From Caccovicinus sp964425595 (GTDB lineage: Bacteria; Bacillota; Clostridia; Lachnospirales; Lachnospiraceae), in NCBI GenBank assembly GCA_964425595.1, contig CAYRMW010000013.1, positions 1 to 44,437 of the forward strand: 44,437 nucleotides of DNA, given 5' to 3'. Position 1 is the first letter of the stretch. Each line of letters starts with the position of its first letter. The notes beneath the pieces are model-generated. The model saw only the letters and a list, made by a program, of their open reading frames with translations, was not told the origin of the DNA and did not search any database. Of the stretch, positions 1 through 8,463 are shown piece after piece. Made by a program: the position numbers and the translations under genes.

Positions 1-16
1 CGATGGAAGAAGCGTA

Positions 17-898
17 TTAGTTCCGGCTGAAGATTTCCTTTGCTTTTTTCAGGATGTAATCGAACTCTGCCGTTTCATCGTGATACTGTGGGATCGAGAA
101 GTAGACGCTGAAAGAGGTGTCGGCAGAAATGCTGCGGACGGCATAGCCTTTTGCCATACGAACCATGCGTCCGGGAAGAAGAGCTGCGCCGAATCCCTGC
201 TCCATCAGGTGCTTTATAGTCAGAAAGTTTTCGGCCTCATAACTTTTGCTTATAGAAAAAGATAACTTTTCGAGTATATTGTCATAAAATATACGAAAGT
301 AGAGACCGCTTTGGGGAAAGATGAAAGGAATCCTGATGGAGGCGTTCTTTTTCCGGTCATCTTCGTACTGACCAAGAAGGTTCTCCGGGATGCAGAGCAT
401 CAGATTCTCGTCGTACAGGTGATGGTAGCGCAGCATGCTGTTTGAGGTAAATCGGGAAGCGATAAAAGCAGCGTCCGCGATGTGGTTTATGATATACGTT
501 TTGGCTATGTGGGAATCGGCAGGAAAAATCGACAAATCTTTGTGCGGGAAGGCGTGGTGAAAGGCAGGAAGAAGCTCCTTCTCCAGGGGCAGGATAGCCA
601 GAGCATCCGCGGCTATCCTGATCTGCCTGGCGTCTCCGGCGGTCATCGCCTTCAGGGCCTGATAAGTGTCTTCTTTTACCTGCAGCATCTCTCTGGCGCC
701 GTCAAGATAAATCCGGCCGATCTTTGTGGGGATCATCTGCCGGTTTGCGCGAACAAAAAGCGGGGCCTGAAAACTCTGCTCCAGTTTGGAAAGCGCCTGG
801 CTTAATGCGGGTTGGGAGATGTTCAGCTTGCTTGCTGCCCGGGAAAGATGTTTTTCCTGTTCGATCATCAGCATATATTCCATAATTCTTACGTCCAT
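17..898 (-). CDS. LysR-family transcriptional regulator
   Basis: DNA-binding regulator of the LysR family, 293 residues, the usual family length. The N-terminal winged helix-turn-helix (about residues 1-60) contains SKLNISQPALSQAL; residues from about 90 to the end form the effector-binding domain, with the typical late GFGAALLPG stretch. The ATG is preceded by AGGGGTG at a normal distance. It begins ten bases after the end of a second, broken LysR gene on the same strand (908-1834), so both probably came from one transcript that diverges from the permease at 2000. LysR proteins usually control the divergent neighbour, so the permease/dehydratase pair is the likely target (inference); the effector is unknown. 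The two LysR proteins resemble each other and may be a duplication. Confidence 0.88.
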   Translation of the reverse strand: MDVRIMEYMLMIEQEKHLSRAASKLNISQPALSQALSKLEQSFQAPLFVRANRQMIPTKIGRIYLDGAREMLQVKEDTYQALKAMTAGDARQIRIAADALAILPLEKELLPAFHHAFPHKDLSIFPADSHIAKTYIINHIADAAFIASRFTSNSMLRYHHLYDENLMLCIPENLLGQYEDDRKKNASIRIPFIFPQSGLYFRIFYDNILEKLSFSISKSYEAENFLTIKHLMEQGFGAALLPGRMVRMAKGYAVRSISADTSFSVYFSIPQYHDETAEFDYILKKAKEIFSRN

Positions 899-907
899 AT
901 TACACCC

Positions 908-1834
908 CTATTCAGACTGCCTGGCAGTTTGGGCGATCTGTTTGCCGATCAAAGTTTTCATGTAGGTTTGGGCAGGGCTTAGCGCTCTGCCCTTTTTGTA
1001 TGCCACCGTAGAGTACAGCGCAAATTTCGGCTTCAGCGAAAAAGCGACTACCGGATCCCGCGGAGAGAAAAGCTCACGGGGCAATATGGCAGCCCCGTTT
1101 CCCTGCTGAACCATTTTATACAGAAAGCCTACATTGGCACTCTTAAATCGGATCTTTGGATGAAAACCGGCTTTTTGAAACAGAGAAGTAATCCCGTCAT
1201 AATATGACATTTCCTCGGATGGCATGAGAAAATCAATGCTGCCCAGCTTTTTGAGTGAGAGGAAGGGAAGCGCTTCGCTGTATCTGGGATCTGCGGAATC
1301 ATAGGCAAACGGGTGCGAAGCAGGAAGATACAGGACCATCTCCCGTGTCACCGGATCGGAAAACTCAAAATCAGACGATTCCAGATCCAGGGTGCTGCAG
1401 ATGCCCAGATCGGCGTGTCATTCACGGATATACTGCAGGGTCTGCCGGTTATAGCCTTCCAGAAAGTAAAGCTGGATGGAAGGGAACTTATCCTGAAACA
1501 GAGAAAAGACCGCAGAAAAGATCAGGGCGCCGCTGTTGGGCGTGCCGCTGACGGTAAGGCTTCCTTTTTCCGTTTCCATCAGGCTGCTGATCTGGTCATA
1601 AGTGCGCTGCCTGATCTGCATCATTTTATAGCAGCCTTTCAGATAGATCTGGCCGGCAGGCGTGAAAATCAGCTGTTGCTTTGAACGGATAACCAGTTGG
1701 AGTCCAAGCTGATTTTCCAGAGTGCTGATCCAGTTGCTGAGCGCAGGCTGTGATATATTCAGCTGCTTGGCGGCCTGCGTGATGGAACCGGTTTCAGCCA
1801 GAGCGATCATATATTGCTGACAGGTAGAATTCAT
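908..1834 (-). pseudogene. LysR-family regulator broken by an in-frame TGA
   Basis: A complete LysR-type gene except for one stop codon, TGA at 1418-1420 on the minus strand (codon 139 of about 308). Reading through in the same frame continues as HADLGICSTLDLESSDFEF and then the rest of the effector-binding domain to the stop at 908, so no frameshift is involved. The helix-turn-helix (AAKQLNISQPALSNW) lies before the stop. An ancestral GGA glycine or CGA arginine at the TGA would fit the local LysR pattern. The ATG at 1834 has GGAGG six bases upstream; the ATG at 1858 has no such site. A truncated product would keep the DNA-binding domain but lose most of the sensor domain. A sequencing error is the main alternative. 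Confidence 0.82.
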
Positions 1835-1893
1835 CAAAACCTCCAATCGAAAGGTCATAACATTTATTTATAATATATATATTTATTTTGAAA

Positions 1894-1922
1894 TAGTCAA
1901 CATGCAATAGGAGATTTATACT
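1894..1922 (+). promoter_or_regulatory. Probable sigma-A promoter of the permease/dehydratase operon
   Basis: TAGTCA (1894-1899), a 17-base spacer and TATACT (1917-1922) in the AT-rich gap between the divergent LysR and permease genes. The weak -35 fits a promoter that needs an activator such as LysR. The AT-only run just upstream (about 1862-1889) may also serve the LysR promoter on the other strand. Confidence 0.5.
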
Positions 1923-1999
1923 AAAGATATGAGTTAACTCGGGAAAAACTGTGAAAAACGCCGGACAACAGGAATGTAGATCAACGAGGAGGGAAGATC

Positions 2000-3277
2000 A
2001 TGAATGTGCAACTGATTATTACACTTGCGGTCATTGTTGGAATGGTGCTTGGCTTTTTGAGCGGAAGGTTTAAGCTGGGGCTGGTGGCAATGACAGCGAC
2101 GACGGTACTTCACCTGACCGGAGTCCTGACATTTGATGAGGCGTATTCCTATCTGTCCAACACAAACATTGTTCTCCTGGGCGCTCTTTTTGTGCTCAGC
2201 GGCGCGCTGGGACGGACCAGCCTTGTGCTGAAACTCAGGCAATGGGTGATGAACCATTCGGGTAAAGGACAGATGATCGTGTTTGCTTATCTGATCATCT
2301 GCGCGGTGATGACTAATCTGAGTTCGCCTCTGGCCATTCTCAGTATGCTTCTGCCATTTATGACTGCGCTTGGACCGGAGAGCGATATCCAGCCTTCCCA
2401 TCTGCTTTACCCTGGTGCCGTGATTGGGCACGCCTGTCAGGGGGCTTTGCCGATTGGCACGTTTTTTCTTATGGTTAACGCGCTTTTGGAGGCAAACGGT
2501 GTTTCGTCAGAGCAGATGCTCAGCGTGGTCGACTATGCGAAGGTGGTAGCCGTTCCTGGGATTATCAGCATCCTCTACATGGGGTTGATTGGCTGGCGCT
2601 TCTTCCCGGTAAACAAGATTGATGAAGCGCAGATTGCCGGTAAGAAAGGCAATGCGAACAGTGTTTACTATCAGCCGATGCAGGAAAATTATGTCTACAT
2701 CGCGTTTATCCTGGTGTTTGTCGGCCTTTTCTTTAAATCCTACCTGCCCTTTGATGTGGCAGCTCTGGCGGTTGCCGCGGTGGTCGTTTTGATGTATCTG
2801 AACGTCCTGGATTTGAATGACGTTAAGAACTTTCTGAATCTGGATGCGTTGTTTATGCTGGTCGGTGTTATGCCGCTGGGAACAGCCATGCAAAACACGG
2901 GAGCCGGAGACCTGGTGGCGGACGTCATTGTCAATCTCCTGGGATCCAATCCGTCACCGCTGATGATCCTGATCGCGTTTTACATTGCCGCCGCGATTCT
3001 GACACAGTTTATGAGCAATACAGCCACGGCCACGATATTCGCGACGCTTGGCATCGTGACTGCCATATCCAGAGGAATCGATCCGCGACCGTTTGGCATT
3101 GCTATCTACGCGGGAGCGACAGCGGCCATGTTAAGCCCGACCGGTTCTCCGTCGATTGCCATTGCGTTTGGTGCGGGGCATTACAAAATCAAGGATGTAC
3201 TGAAGGCATGCCTGCCCTTGTGGATAATTTACGGGGTGGCCATGATATTAACGGCGACGTTTTGGTATCCGATTTAG
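2000..3277 (+). CDS. SLC13/DASS-like (ion transporter superfamily) anion permease
   Basis: Integral membrane transporter of 425 residues with about ten to twelve hydrophobic segments. The family mark is the SNT motif in the second half (residues 339-341, in FMSNTATATIF), followed by a late SPTGSPSIAIAFGAG segment and a closing helix. Relatives carry di- and tricarboxylates or other anions across the cytoplasmic membrane, often driven by sodium. The start has AGGAGGGAAGATC directly upstream. It is followed after 21 bases by an enolase-superfamily dehydratase, so it probably imports that enzyme's acidic substrate or a related acid (inference). The substrate cannot be told from the sequence. Confidence 0.85.
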   Translation: MNVQLIITLAVIVGMVLGFLSGRFKLGLVAMTATTVLHLTGVLTFDEAYSYLSNTNIVLLGALFVLSGALGRTSLVLKLRQWVMNHSGKGQMIVFAYLIICAVMTNLSSPLAILSMLLPFMTALGPESDIQPSHLLYPGAVIGHACQGALPIGTFFLMVNALLEANGVSSEQMLSVVDYAKVVAVPGIISILYMGLIGWRFFPVNKIDEAQIAGKKGNANSVYYQPMQENYVYIAFILVFVGLFFKSYLPFDVAALAVAAVVVLMYLNVLDLNDVKNFLNLDALFMLVGVMPLGTAMQNTGAGDLVADVIVNLLGSNPSPLMILIAFYIAAAILTQFMSNTATATIFATLGIVTAISRGIDPRPFGIAIYAGATAAMLSPTGSPSIAIAFGAGHYKIKDVLKACLPLWIIYGVAMILTATFWYPI

Positions 3278-3298
3278 AAATCAGGAAGGAGCATTTGT

Positions 3299-4450
3299 AT
3301 GAAGATTACGAAATTAACGGCGTATTCGGTACACACGAATCAATTCCGGAATTTTAATTATGTCCGTGTGGATACGGATGAGGGAATTCATGGCGTTGGT
3401 GAGCTGTTCTGCGTGGGTGCTGATCAGTGTGTGATGGAGATGGTAAACTATGTGTCGGAATGGGTGCTGGGTCAGGATCCGTTAGATAGAGAACGGATCC
3501 AGAAGCGCATTTTTTTCTATTCGAGATTTCCTGGCGGGTCGGTCCTCTATACGGTTGCCAGTGCGATTGATCTGGCCTTGTGGGATATTGCCGGAAAAGT
3601 GGCAAATCTTCCGGTTTACAAGATCCTTGGGGCAGTCCGGGACAGGGTGCCGGTATACTGCCATGCGTACGGAAAGACGGATAAAGAGACGCTGGAAGCG
3701 CTTTATCCCAAGATGGAGAAATACGGATATAAAGCCTGCAAAGTGATGGTATCTTCACTGGGATACGATCGGAATGGGCAGGCAGAGCGGGATATTGAGA
3801 AGATGTTCGCCGGGGTACGGACAGCGCTGGGTGATGATTTTGAGATTGGCATCGATATGTCCAGCAAAATCTACGAGCCGATCCAGGCGAAACGCTGCAT
3901 CAAGGCCATCGAACCCTATCGGCCTTTCTTTGCGGAGGAGCCGATCCGTCCGGAAAATATGGAAAACTGGGCGGAAATCGGCGTTGGACGGAACGTCCCC
4001 ATCGCTACCGGCGAGCAGATCTTTACCGCATGGGATTATGACCGGCTTCTGAAGCTGCACGCGGTGGATATCCTTCAGCCGGACATTCTTCTGGCCGGCG
4101 GCTTTACCGGGATGCTGAAGATAGCTGCCATGGCGGAACCCAGCTTCCGAAATCTCAGTCCGCATAATCCGTTGAGTTCTCTGGCAAACTGCATCAATGT
4201 TCATTTTTGCATGAGTGTATACAACACCACCTACTTGGAGAATGAACCCAGGGAAGAGGGGATGGACAGAGATCTGTTTACTTCCGTCCTTCATGTGCGG
4301 GATGGCTTCATTGTTCCCAATGACGAACCGGGGTGGGGGATGGATCTGAATTATGAATATATGAAATCCCTCGACGCGATCGTGTGGTCCAGGGTCGATC
4401 TGTCAAAGCCTTCTGCCTACACCATGAGCGGTGCGCCGCATATTATGTAA
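3299..4450 (+). CDS. Enolase-superfamily (mandelate racemase/muconate lactonizing-like) acid dehydratase
   Basis: Cytoplasmic TIM-barrel enzyme, 383 residues, normal for the mandelate racemase subgroup. These enzymes abstract the proton next to a carboxylate, bound to magnesium; many dehydrate sugar acids to 2-keto-3-deoxy acids. Visible metal ligands are D186 (GIDMSS), E213 or E214 (FAEEPI) and E239 (ATGEQ). The His/Asp dyad fits H289 (LSPHNPL) and D262 (LQPDILLAGG), and K148 sits at the usual lysine strand. The Asp-x-His pair of galactonate dehydratases is D-M-S here, so it is not an orthodox DgoD. AGGAAGGAG precedes the ATG. It is second in an operon with the permease and ends before a strong terminator. 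Confidence 0.85.
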   Translation: MKITKLTAYSVHTNQFRNFNYVRVDTDEGIHGVGELFCVGADQCVMEMVNYVSEWVLGQDPLDRERIQKRIFFYSRFPGGSVLYTVASAIDLALWDIAGKVANLPVYKILGAVRDRVPVYCHAYGKTDKETLEALYPKMEKYGYKACKVMVSSLGYDRNGQAERDIEKMFAGVRTALGDDFEIGIDMSSKIYEPIQAKRCIKAIEPYRPFFAEEPIRPENMENWAEIGVGRNVPIATGEQIFTAWDYDRLLKLHAVDILQPDILLAGGFTGMLKIAAMAEPSFRNLSPHNPLSSLANCINVHFCMSVYNTTYLENEPREEGMDRDLFTSVLHVRDGFIVPNDEPGWGMDLNYEYMKSLDAIVWSRVDLSKPSAYTMSGAPHIM

Positions 4451-4463
4451 CCTCTGATACGCA

Positions 4464-4536
4464 GGAAAGAGACAGCCGCAGAGAATCCGGGATGGTTTAA
4501 ATCCTGAATTCTCTGCGGAGCTGTCTCTTCCTTTTT
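4464..4536 (+). terminator. Rho-independent terminator after the dehydratase gene
   Basis: A long hairpin: GGAAAGAGACAGC and CGCAGAGAAT on the left pair with ATTCTCTGCG and GCTGTCTCTTCC on the right, with a two-base bulge and a short loop, followed by a T-rich tail at 4532-4536. It separates the permease/dehydratase operon from the convergent SDR gene. Confidence 0.85.
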
Positions 4537-4601
4537 CGGCTATTTCAGGGCGCAAATCCCTGTTTCTTCGCTCGGCCTCACACCGCGCCGGGGTCCTGGC
4601 C

Positions 4602-5384
4602 TCAGGCAAGACCCCAGGGTTTCATGATATCCTGGATGCAGTTTTGCCCGCCGGTGATCTCATAGACCGATCCGGTCAGATAGGAGGCGGCATCAGAAGC
4701 AAGGAAGATGGTCAGATCAGCGACTTCTTCCGGTTTTGCGCAGCGGCGCATGGCGATCCGGCCGATGATCTCTTCTCTTTCCGGCCCGTTTAAACGTTCG
4801 GTCATCATACCGATTTCCACCATGCCGGGTGCGATGGCCACCACGCGGATCTGCTCCGGCGCAAGCTCCGCCGCCGTCTCCTTGGTAAAGGCGATGATAC
4901 CGGCTTTGGATGCCGCGTATGAGCAGCGGAAGGCGGTGGGAAGGATACCGGCGAAAGAAGCGGAGTTAATGATCACGCCGCCGCCGTTCTTTTTCATCTC
5001 CCGGCCTGCGGCCTGCGTACCGTTAAAGACGGAACTTAAATTGACCCGGATCACCCGCTCGAAATCGGCCAGATCCTGTTCAAGGATCGGTTTGGGGAAT
5101 AGGATCCCGGCATTGTTGATCCAGATATCCAGGGTCCCGTATTTGGCTGATACATCCGACGCGAAGCGGCAGACCGCCGCGTTGTCGCATACATCCAGCT
5201 GCGCGGTATACAGTTCATGACCGGCTTCATGGAATTCCTCACGGGCTGCGGCAAGTGCCTCCTGATTGAGATCGCAGATCGCGACATGGCAGCCTTCCTG
5301 CGCGAATGCCATTGCCATTACTTTTCCAATTCCCTGGGCGCCTCCGGTGATGACTGCGGTTTTTCCGTTTAACTGTAGTTTCAT
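4602..5384 (-). CDS. Short-chain dehydrogenase/reductase (SDR)
   Basis: Classical NAD(P)-dependent SDR oxidoreductase, 260 residues. It has the nucleotide-binding TGGAQGIG (13-20), the structural NNAG (90-93), a catalytic serine in SASFAG (141 or 143) and the Y156-x3-K160 pair. D38 at the end of the second strand (ICDLN) suggests preference for NAD (family rule). The ATG at 5384 has GGGAGG eight bases upstream; the ATG at 5402 lies upstream of that site and is unlikely. It stands alone between a convergent terminator and the PucR-type gene, which reads in the same direction from upstream. It probably oxidises a hydroxy acid or polyol intermediate of the surrounding cluster (inference). Confidence 0.88.
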   Translation of the reverse strand: MKLQLNGKTAVITGGAQGIGKVMAMAFAQEGCHVAICDLNQEALAAAREEFHEAGHELYTAQLDVCDNAAVCRFASDVSAKYGTLDIWINNAGILFPKPILEQDLADFERVIRVNLSSVFNGTQAAGREMKKNGGGVIINSASFAGILPTAFRCSYAASKAGIIAFTKETAAELAPEQIRVVAIAPGMVEIGMMTERLNGPEREEIIGRIAMRRCAKPEEVADLTIFLASDAASYLTGSVYEITGGQNCIQDIMKPWGLA

Positions 5385-5418
5385 GCGAAAACCTCCCGAC
5401 ATTGATAAATTTTAGACA

Positions 5419-5424
5419 ATTATA
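5419..5424 (-). promoter_or_regulatory. Possible -10 element of the SDR gene
   Basis: TATAAT on the minus strand, 35 bases before the SDR ATG at 5384. I see no good -35 at 16-18 bases, so the promoter may depend on an activator, for example the PucR-type protein encoded next door. Confidence 0.4.
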
Positions 5425-5498
5425 ACCGGCGGGAAGAGGCTTTGCATTATCCACACGGACAAATACAGGGGCTAAAATTTGTAGAAATCACGAATCGT

Positions 5499-7148
5499 TT
5501 ATACGGAAATTTCCGGATGACGTTCAAAAAAGTCGCTGTATTGATCCAGAAGACCGGGTTTCTTTTTCATGTAGATCCGGCAGGAAAGATAGAGCAGCAC
5601 CGCGGCATTGTCTTCTTTCAGATTGACCGCGCCGACTTCCTGGATCACATTCAGGCGGTATTTTACGGAGTTATAGTGAATGCCGAAGCATTCGGCGCAC
5701 AGACGGCTGTTCTGTCCGCATAAAAAGTAAATCAGGAAGAACTTCAGATAGTTGGTATGGTACTGGCTGTCATACTGTTCCAGCCGGGCAAACATGGGGT
5801 GGCAGAAATCCTCCAGGGCATACTTTTTGTCAAGCAGAGAAAGCATATGGCAAATGGTTACCTGGCTGTATTCGGCCAGCCGTGGATGCCCGTTTTGTGT
5901 TGCATGTCCTAGCAGGATGGCCGCTTCTGCCTGCGTAAAGGCGGTGCGCAGGCCGGAAATGTGGTAAAAGGGGTTGCTTATGCCGCCGATCATGTCCAGA
6001 TGCTCCAGGTCGCGCAACAATGCCGGCATATGCGCGGAATCGGCAGGGCTGAGATTCCGGCCGGAGTCAAGGCAGAGCAGGTAGCCGTCATGGAAGTAAG
6101 AGTGGCTGCCAGGCAGTGTATGGTGCAGCCGGGTCTGGAGATATTTCAGCTGGTTTGCGTGGGAGGAACGGAAAGCGCTGGGGGCAGCGATGGCCATGAG
6201 CCGCATCTCATGGGGGAATTCCAGGCCCAGGCGCGCCAGCTCGTCCTCGGTAAGGCTGCGTTTCTGATGCAGAATGGTGGTGAAGAGATAATCCCATGGC
6301 GTCCAGCTGCTGTTTGGCAGCGCCCGGTCATGAAAATAGATCCGGGTAAGCTCGCCAAGGAAGCGGACCAGTTCATAGTCATCTTCCCGGATGGGGCGGA
6401 CATAGTTAAAGAAGCAGAGAAGCCCTGCGTAGTCGCTGCCGTTATAAATACTGACCGCCAGTTTTTCGTAGCCGTTGATGATCTTGACCAGACTGGGATG
6501 CTCCTGATGAGAGAACACGTAATCCAGGGAACCGTCCTTCTCCATCTGGGAGATGATATCCACGTTGGCATAGCCGTTTTTGATGACATTTTGGGCCTGC
6601 GGGACCGCCAGGGTCCTGGGAACCGAATGGGCGACCAGGGCATAGCGGCTGTCATAGACGATAAAAGGATTCTTCATGATCCGCGTGGCGGTCTGGAGTA
6701 CGCCGTGCAGAGATCTTCCGCTGCTCATCATGCGGAGCAGGCGTTCCTTCAGCCGGGCAAGCTCGTCGTTTTTTTCACAATAATATTGAAGCAGGCAAGG
6801 AAAGATTTCCTGTTTCAGCGAAGCGTTTCGTTCTACGAAAATGAGTACGTCATCCGAAGAACCAAGGTTTTGTACCGGATGACCTTCCAAAGCGCCGCCC
6901 GGCAGATCGCAGTCTCCGGCTACGATACAGGCAGCGGGTGAACCGGAGACGGCTGTCGGGGGCTGCCGGTTTGCCTGGAAACGGAGGAACTCATCTTCCG
7001 ACAGGAGCAGAAGCGGGCGCTCTCCGGCTTCCCACCGGGCGCAGCCGGGCGGCAGGATCCGGCTGAAGAAAAATACGGCTTCGTTTCCGTAAGCTCTGGG
7101 ATTCCACTGTTGCAGAATACGGATGAGGGTACGGGAAGTGATATACAT
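5499..7148 (-). CDS. PucR/CdaR-type transcriptional regulator
   Basis: 549-residue regulator. The C-terminus carries the PucR-type helix-turn-helix: a stretch around HYNSVKYRLNVIQEV in the last 70 residues, preceded by a helical region with a conserved LxxYL-type pattern. The larger N-terminal part has no domain I can name with certainty; its middle resembles the sensor segments of PucR/CdaR proteins, which bind small metabolites and usually activate nearby catabolic genes. The ATG at 7148 has AAAGGAG eight bases upstream; a GTG nine bases earlier overlaps that site and is unlikely. It diverges from the alcohol dehydrogenase gene at 7402, the likely target (inference). No transmembrane segment or receiver domain is visible. 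Confidence 0.82.
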   Translation of the reverse strand: MYITSRTLIRILQQWNPRAYGNEAVFFFSRILPPGCARWEAGERPLLLLSEDEFLRFQANRQPPTAVSGSPAACIVAGDCDLPGGALEGHPVQNLGSSDDVLIFVERNASLKQEIFPCLLQYYCEKNDELARLKERLLRMMSSGRSLHGVLQTATRIMKNPFIVYDSRYALVAHSVPRTLAVPQAQNVIKNGYANVDIISQMEKDGSLDYVFSHQEHPSLVKIINGYEKLAVSIYNGSDYAGLLCFFNYVRPIREDDYELVRFLGELTRIYFHDRALPNSSWTPWDYLFTTILHQKRSLTEDELARLGLEFPHEMRLMAIAAPSAFRSSHANQLKYLQTRLHHTLPGSHSYFHDGYLLCLDSGRNLSPADSAHMPALLRDLEHLDMIGGISNPFYHISGLRTAFTQAEAAILLGHATQNGHPRLAEYSQVTICHMLSLLDKKYALEDFCHPMFARLEQYDSQYHTNYLKFFLIYFLCGQNSRLCAECFGIHYNSVKYRLNVIQEVGAVNLKEDNAAVLLYLSCRIYMKKKPGLLDQYSDFFERHPEISV

Positions 7149-7401
7149 GGCGTACACTCCTTTGTCGATGCTAACAAATTTGCGCCGGGAAACCTGTAGA
7201 AAAAAACAATGCAGGCGCCGGGCATTTTCCGATATACTTAGGGCAAAGAATGATAAATAAATAACAAAGTCGGCGTAAAGGAAGGGATTTTATTTCGGCT
7301 GGCGCACGCTCTCGTTTGCTGGCGCGCGCCGTCCGGAACGGGGTACATCTCATTGTAAGCACATGCACTGCACTTTGTCAACGAAAGAAAGGAAGAGTGG
7401 G

Positions 7402-8436
7402 ATGAAAGCAAAAGCGATATTGTATGGAGGAAACGGAAATTTTTCCCTTGGCGAGGTGCCGGTCAGGGAACCGGGAGCAGGCGAGGTGACCGTGAAGATC
7501 GCGTTCTGCGGCATCTGCGGGAGTGATGTTCATATGGCCAATGGGGAGTGGGACGAGAGGATCGCTACCTTTCCCAGGATCATCGGACATGAGGCTTCCG
7601 GCGAGATCGTCAGAGTCGGAGAGGGCGTAAAGGACTGGAAGAGCGGAGACCGGGTGGTGATTCGTCCGTTAAAAACCTGCGGAGTCTGCCCGGAGTGCCT
7701 TGCCGGAGACAGCAATGTGTGCCGCAAGGTAAAGTATCTGGGGATCGAGGAAGACGGCGCGTTCCAAAATGATTGGACGGTAAGCGCACAGATCCTTCAC
7801 CGCTGTCCGGACAATGTGAGCGATGAGCATGGCGCCCTGGCGGAGCCATTGGCCGTCTGCTGCCACGCGGTGTCCCGTTCCGGGCTGAAGGCCGGGGACA
7901 AGGCGGTCGTGATCGGCGGAGGCCCCATTGGTCTGATGACGGCTGCGGTGCTTCAGGGAAAAGGCGTGCAGGTGCTGGTAAGCGAATTGACGGAGGCCAG
8001 GCTCGATAACTGCAGGAAGATGGGCATCCCCTGCCTGAATCCGGGAGAAGAGGATTTAAACGGCGCGGTGGATAAGATGACCGGCGGGTACGGCGTGGAC
8101 GCAGTGTTTGAGGCGTCCGGCTCTCAGGCTGGTCTGGCGGTGGCTCCGGATCTGTGCCATCCAAACGGCAGAATCATCACGGTGGCTACGTATTCCAGGC
8201 CGATGGAGGTGCACATCCGAAATATGCACTATAAGCAGGTCGTGCTGATCACCAGCCGGGCGTACAGAAAGGAAGACTTTGATGAAGCACTGGATATGAT
8301 CGCGAAGAAGCAGCTGGACTGCGATAAGCTGATCAGCAGAGTCATGCCTCTCCAGGAGCTGGAAGAGGGGCTTAAGCTCTGTAGAGCCGGAGCGGATGCG
8401 GTAAAAGTGCTGATCGACTGCCAGAGCATTCATTGA
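7402..8436 (+). CDS. Zinc-dependent medium-chain alcohol/polyol dehydrogenase
   Basis: Cytoplasmic NAD(P)-dependent MDR dehydrogenase of 344 residues. Catalytic zinc ligands are C39 (GICGSD), H63-E64 (GHEASG) and probably E148 (AEPLAV). The structural zinc site is complete, with C93, C96, C99 and C107. The Rossmann motif GGGPIG is at 172-177. It resembles threonine, idonate, sorbitol and galactitol dehydrogenases; the substrate is not decidable. The ATG at 7402 follows AGGAAGAG; an upstream in-frame ATG at 7363 lacks a ribosome site. It is first in a run with a VOC protein, a permease and an SDR, all on the plus strand with short gaps, facing the PucR-type regulator across a 253-base gap. Confidence 0.88.
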   Translation: MKAKAILYGGNGNFSLGEVPVREPGAGEVTVKIAFCGICGSDVHMANGEWDERIATFPRIIGHEASGEIVRVGEGVKDWKSGDRVVIRPLKTCGVCPECLAGDSNVCRKVKYLGIEEDGAFQNDWTVSAQILHRCPDNVSDEHGALAEPLAVCCHAVSRSGLKAGDKAVVIGGGPIGLMTAAVLQGKGVQVLVSELTEARLDNCRKMGIPCLNPGEEDLNGAVDKMTGGYGVDAVFEASGSQAGLAVAPDLCHPNGRIITVATYSRPMEVHIRNMHYKQVVLITSRAYRKEDFDEALDMIAKKQLDCDKLISRVMPLQELEEGLKLCRAGADAVKVLIDCQSIH

Positions 8437-8463
8437 AGACAAAGAGAAAGAAGGAGGCTGTTT

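Noticed and set aside
1418..1420. Selenocysteine or programmed readthrough at the LysR TGA
   Set aside because: LysR proteins have no selenocysteine use I know of, the position is a loop near HADLGI where Gly or Arg is expected, and no stem-loop of SECIS type is obvious just after it.
5961..6941. Long open frame on the plus strand opposite the PucR-type gene
   Set aside because: It lies wholly antisense to a gene with clear family motifs, has no ribosome site and its protein resembles nothing.
7299..7325. Sigma-54 promoter-like TGGC...TTTGC
   Set aside because: The distance between GG and GC is about five bases too long for a -24/-12 promoter; the segment is better explained by a direct repeat.
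7354..7367. Catabolite-responsive element TGTAAGCACATGCA
   Set aside because: The central CG and following T of the cre consensus are missing, so the match is too weak to claim.
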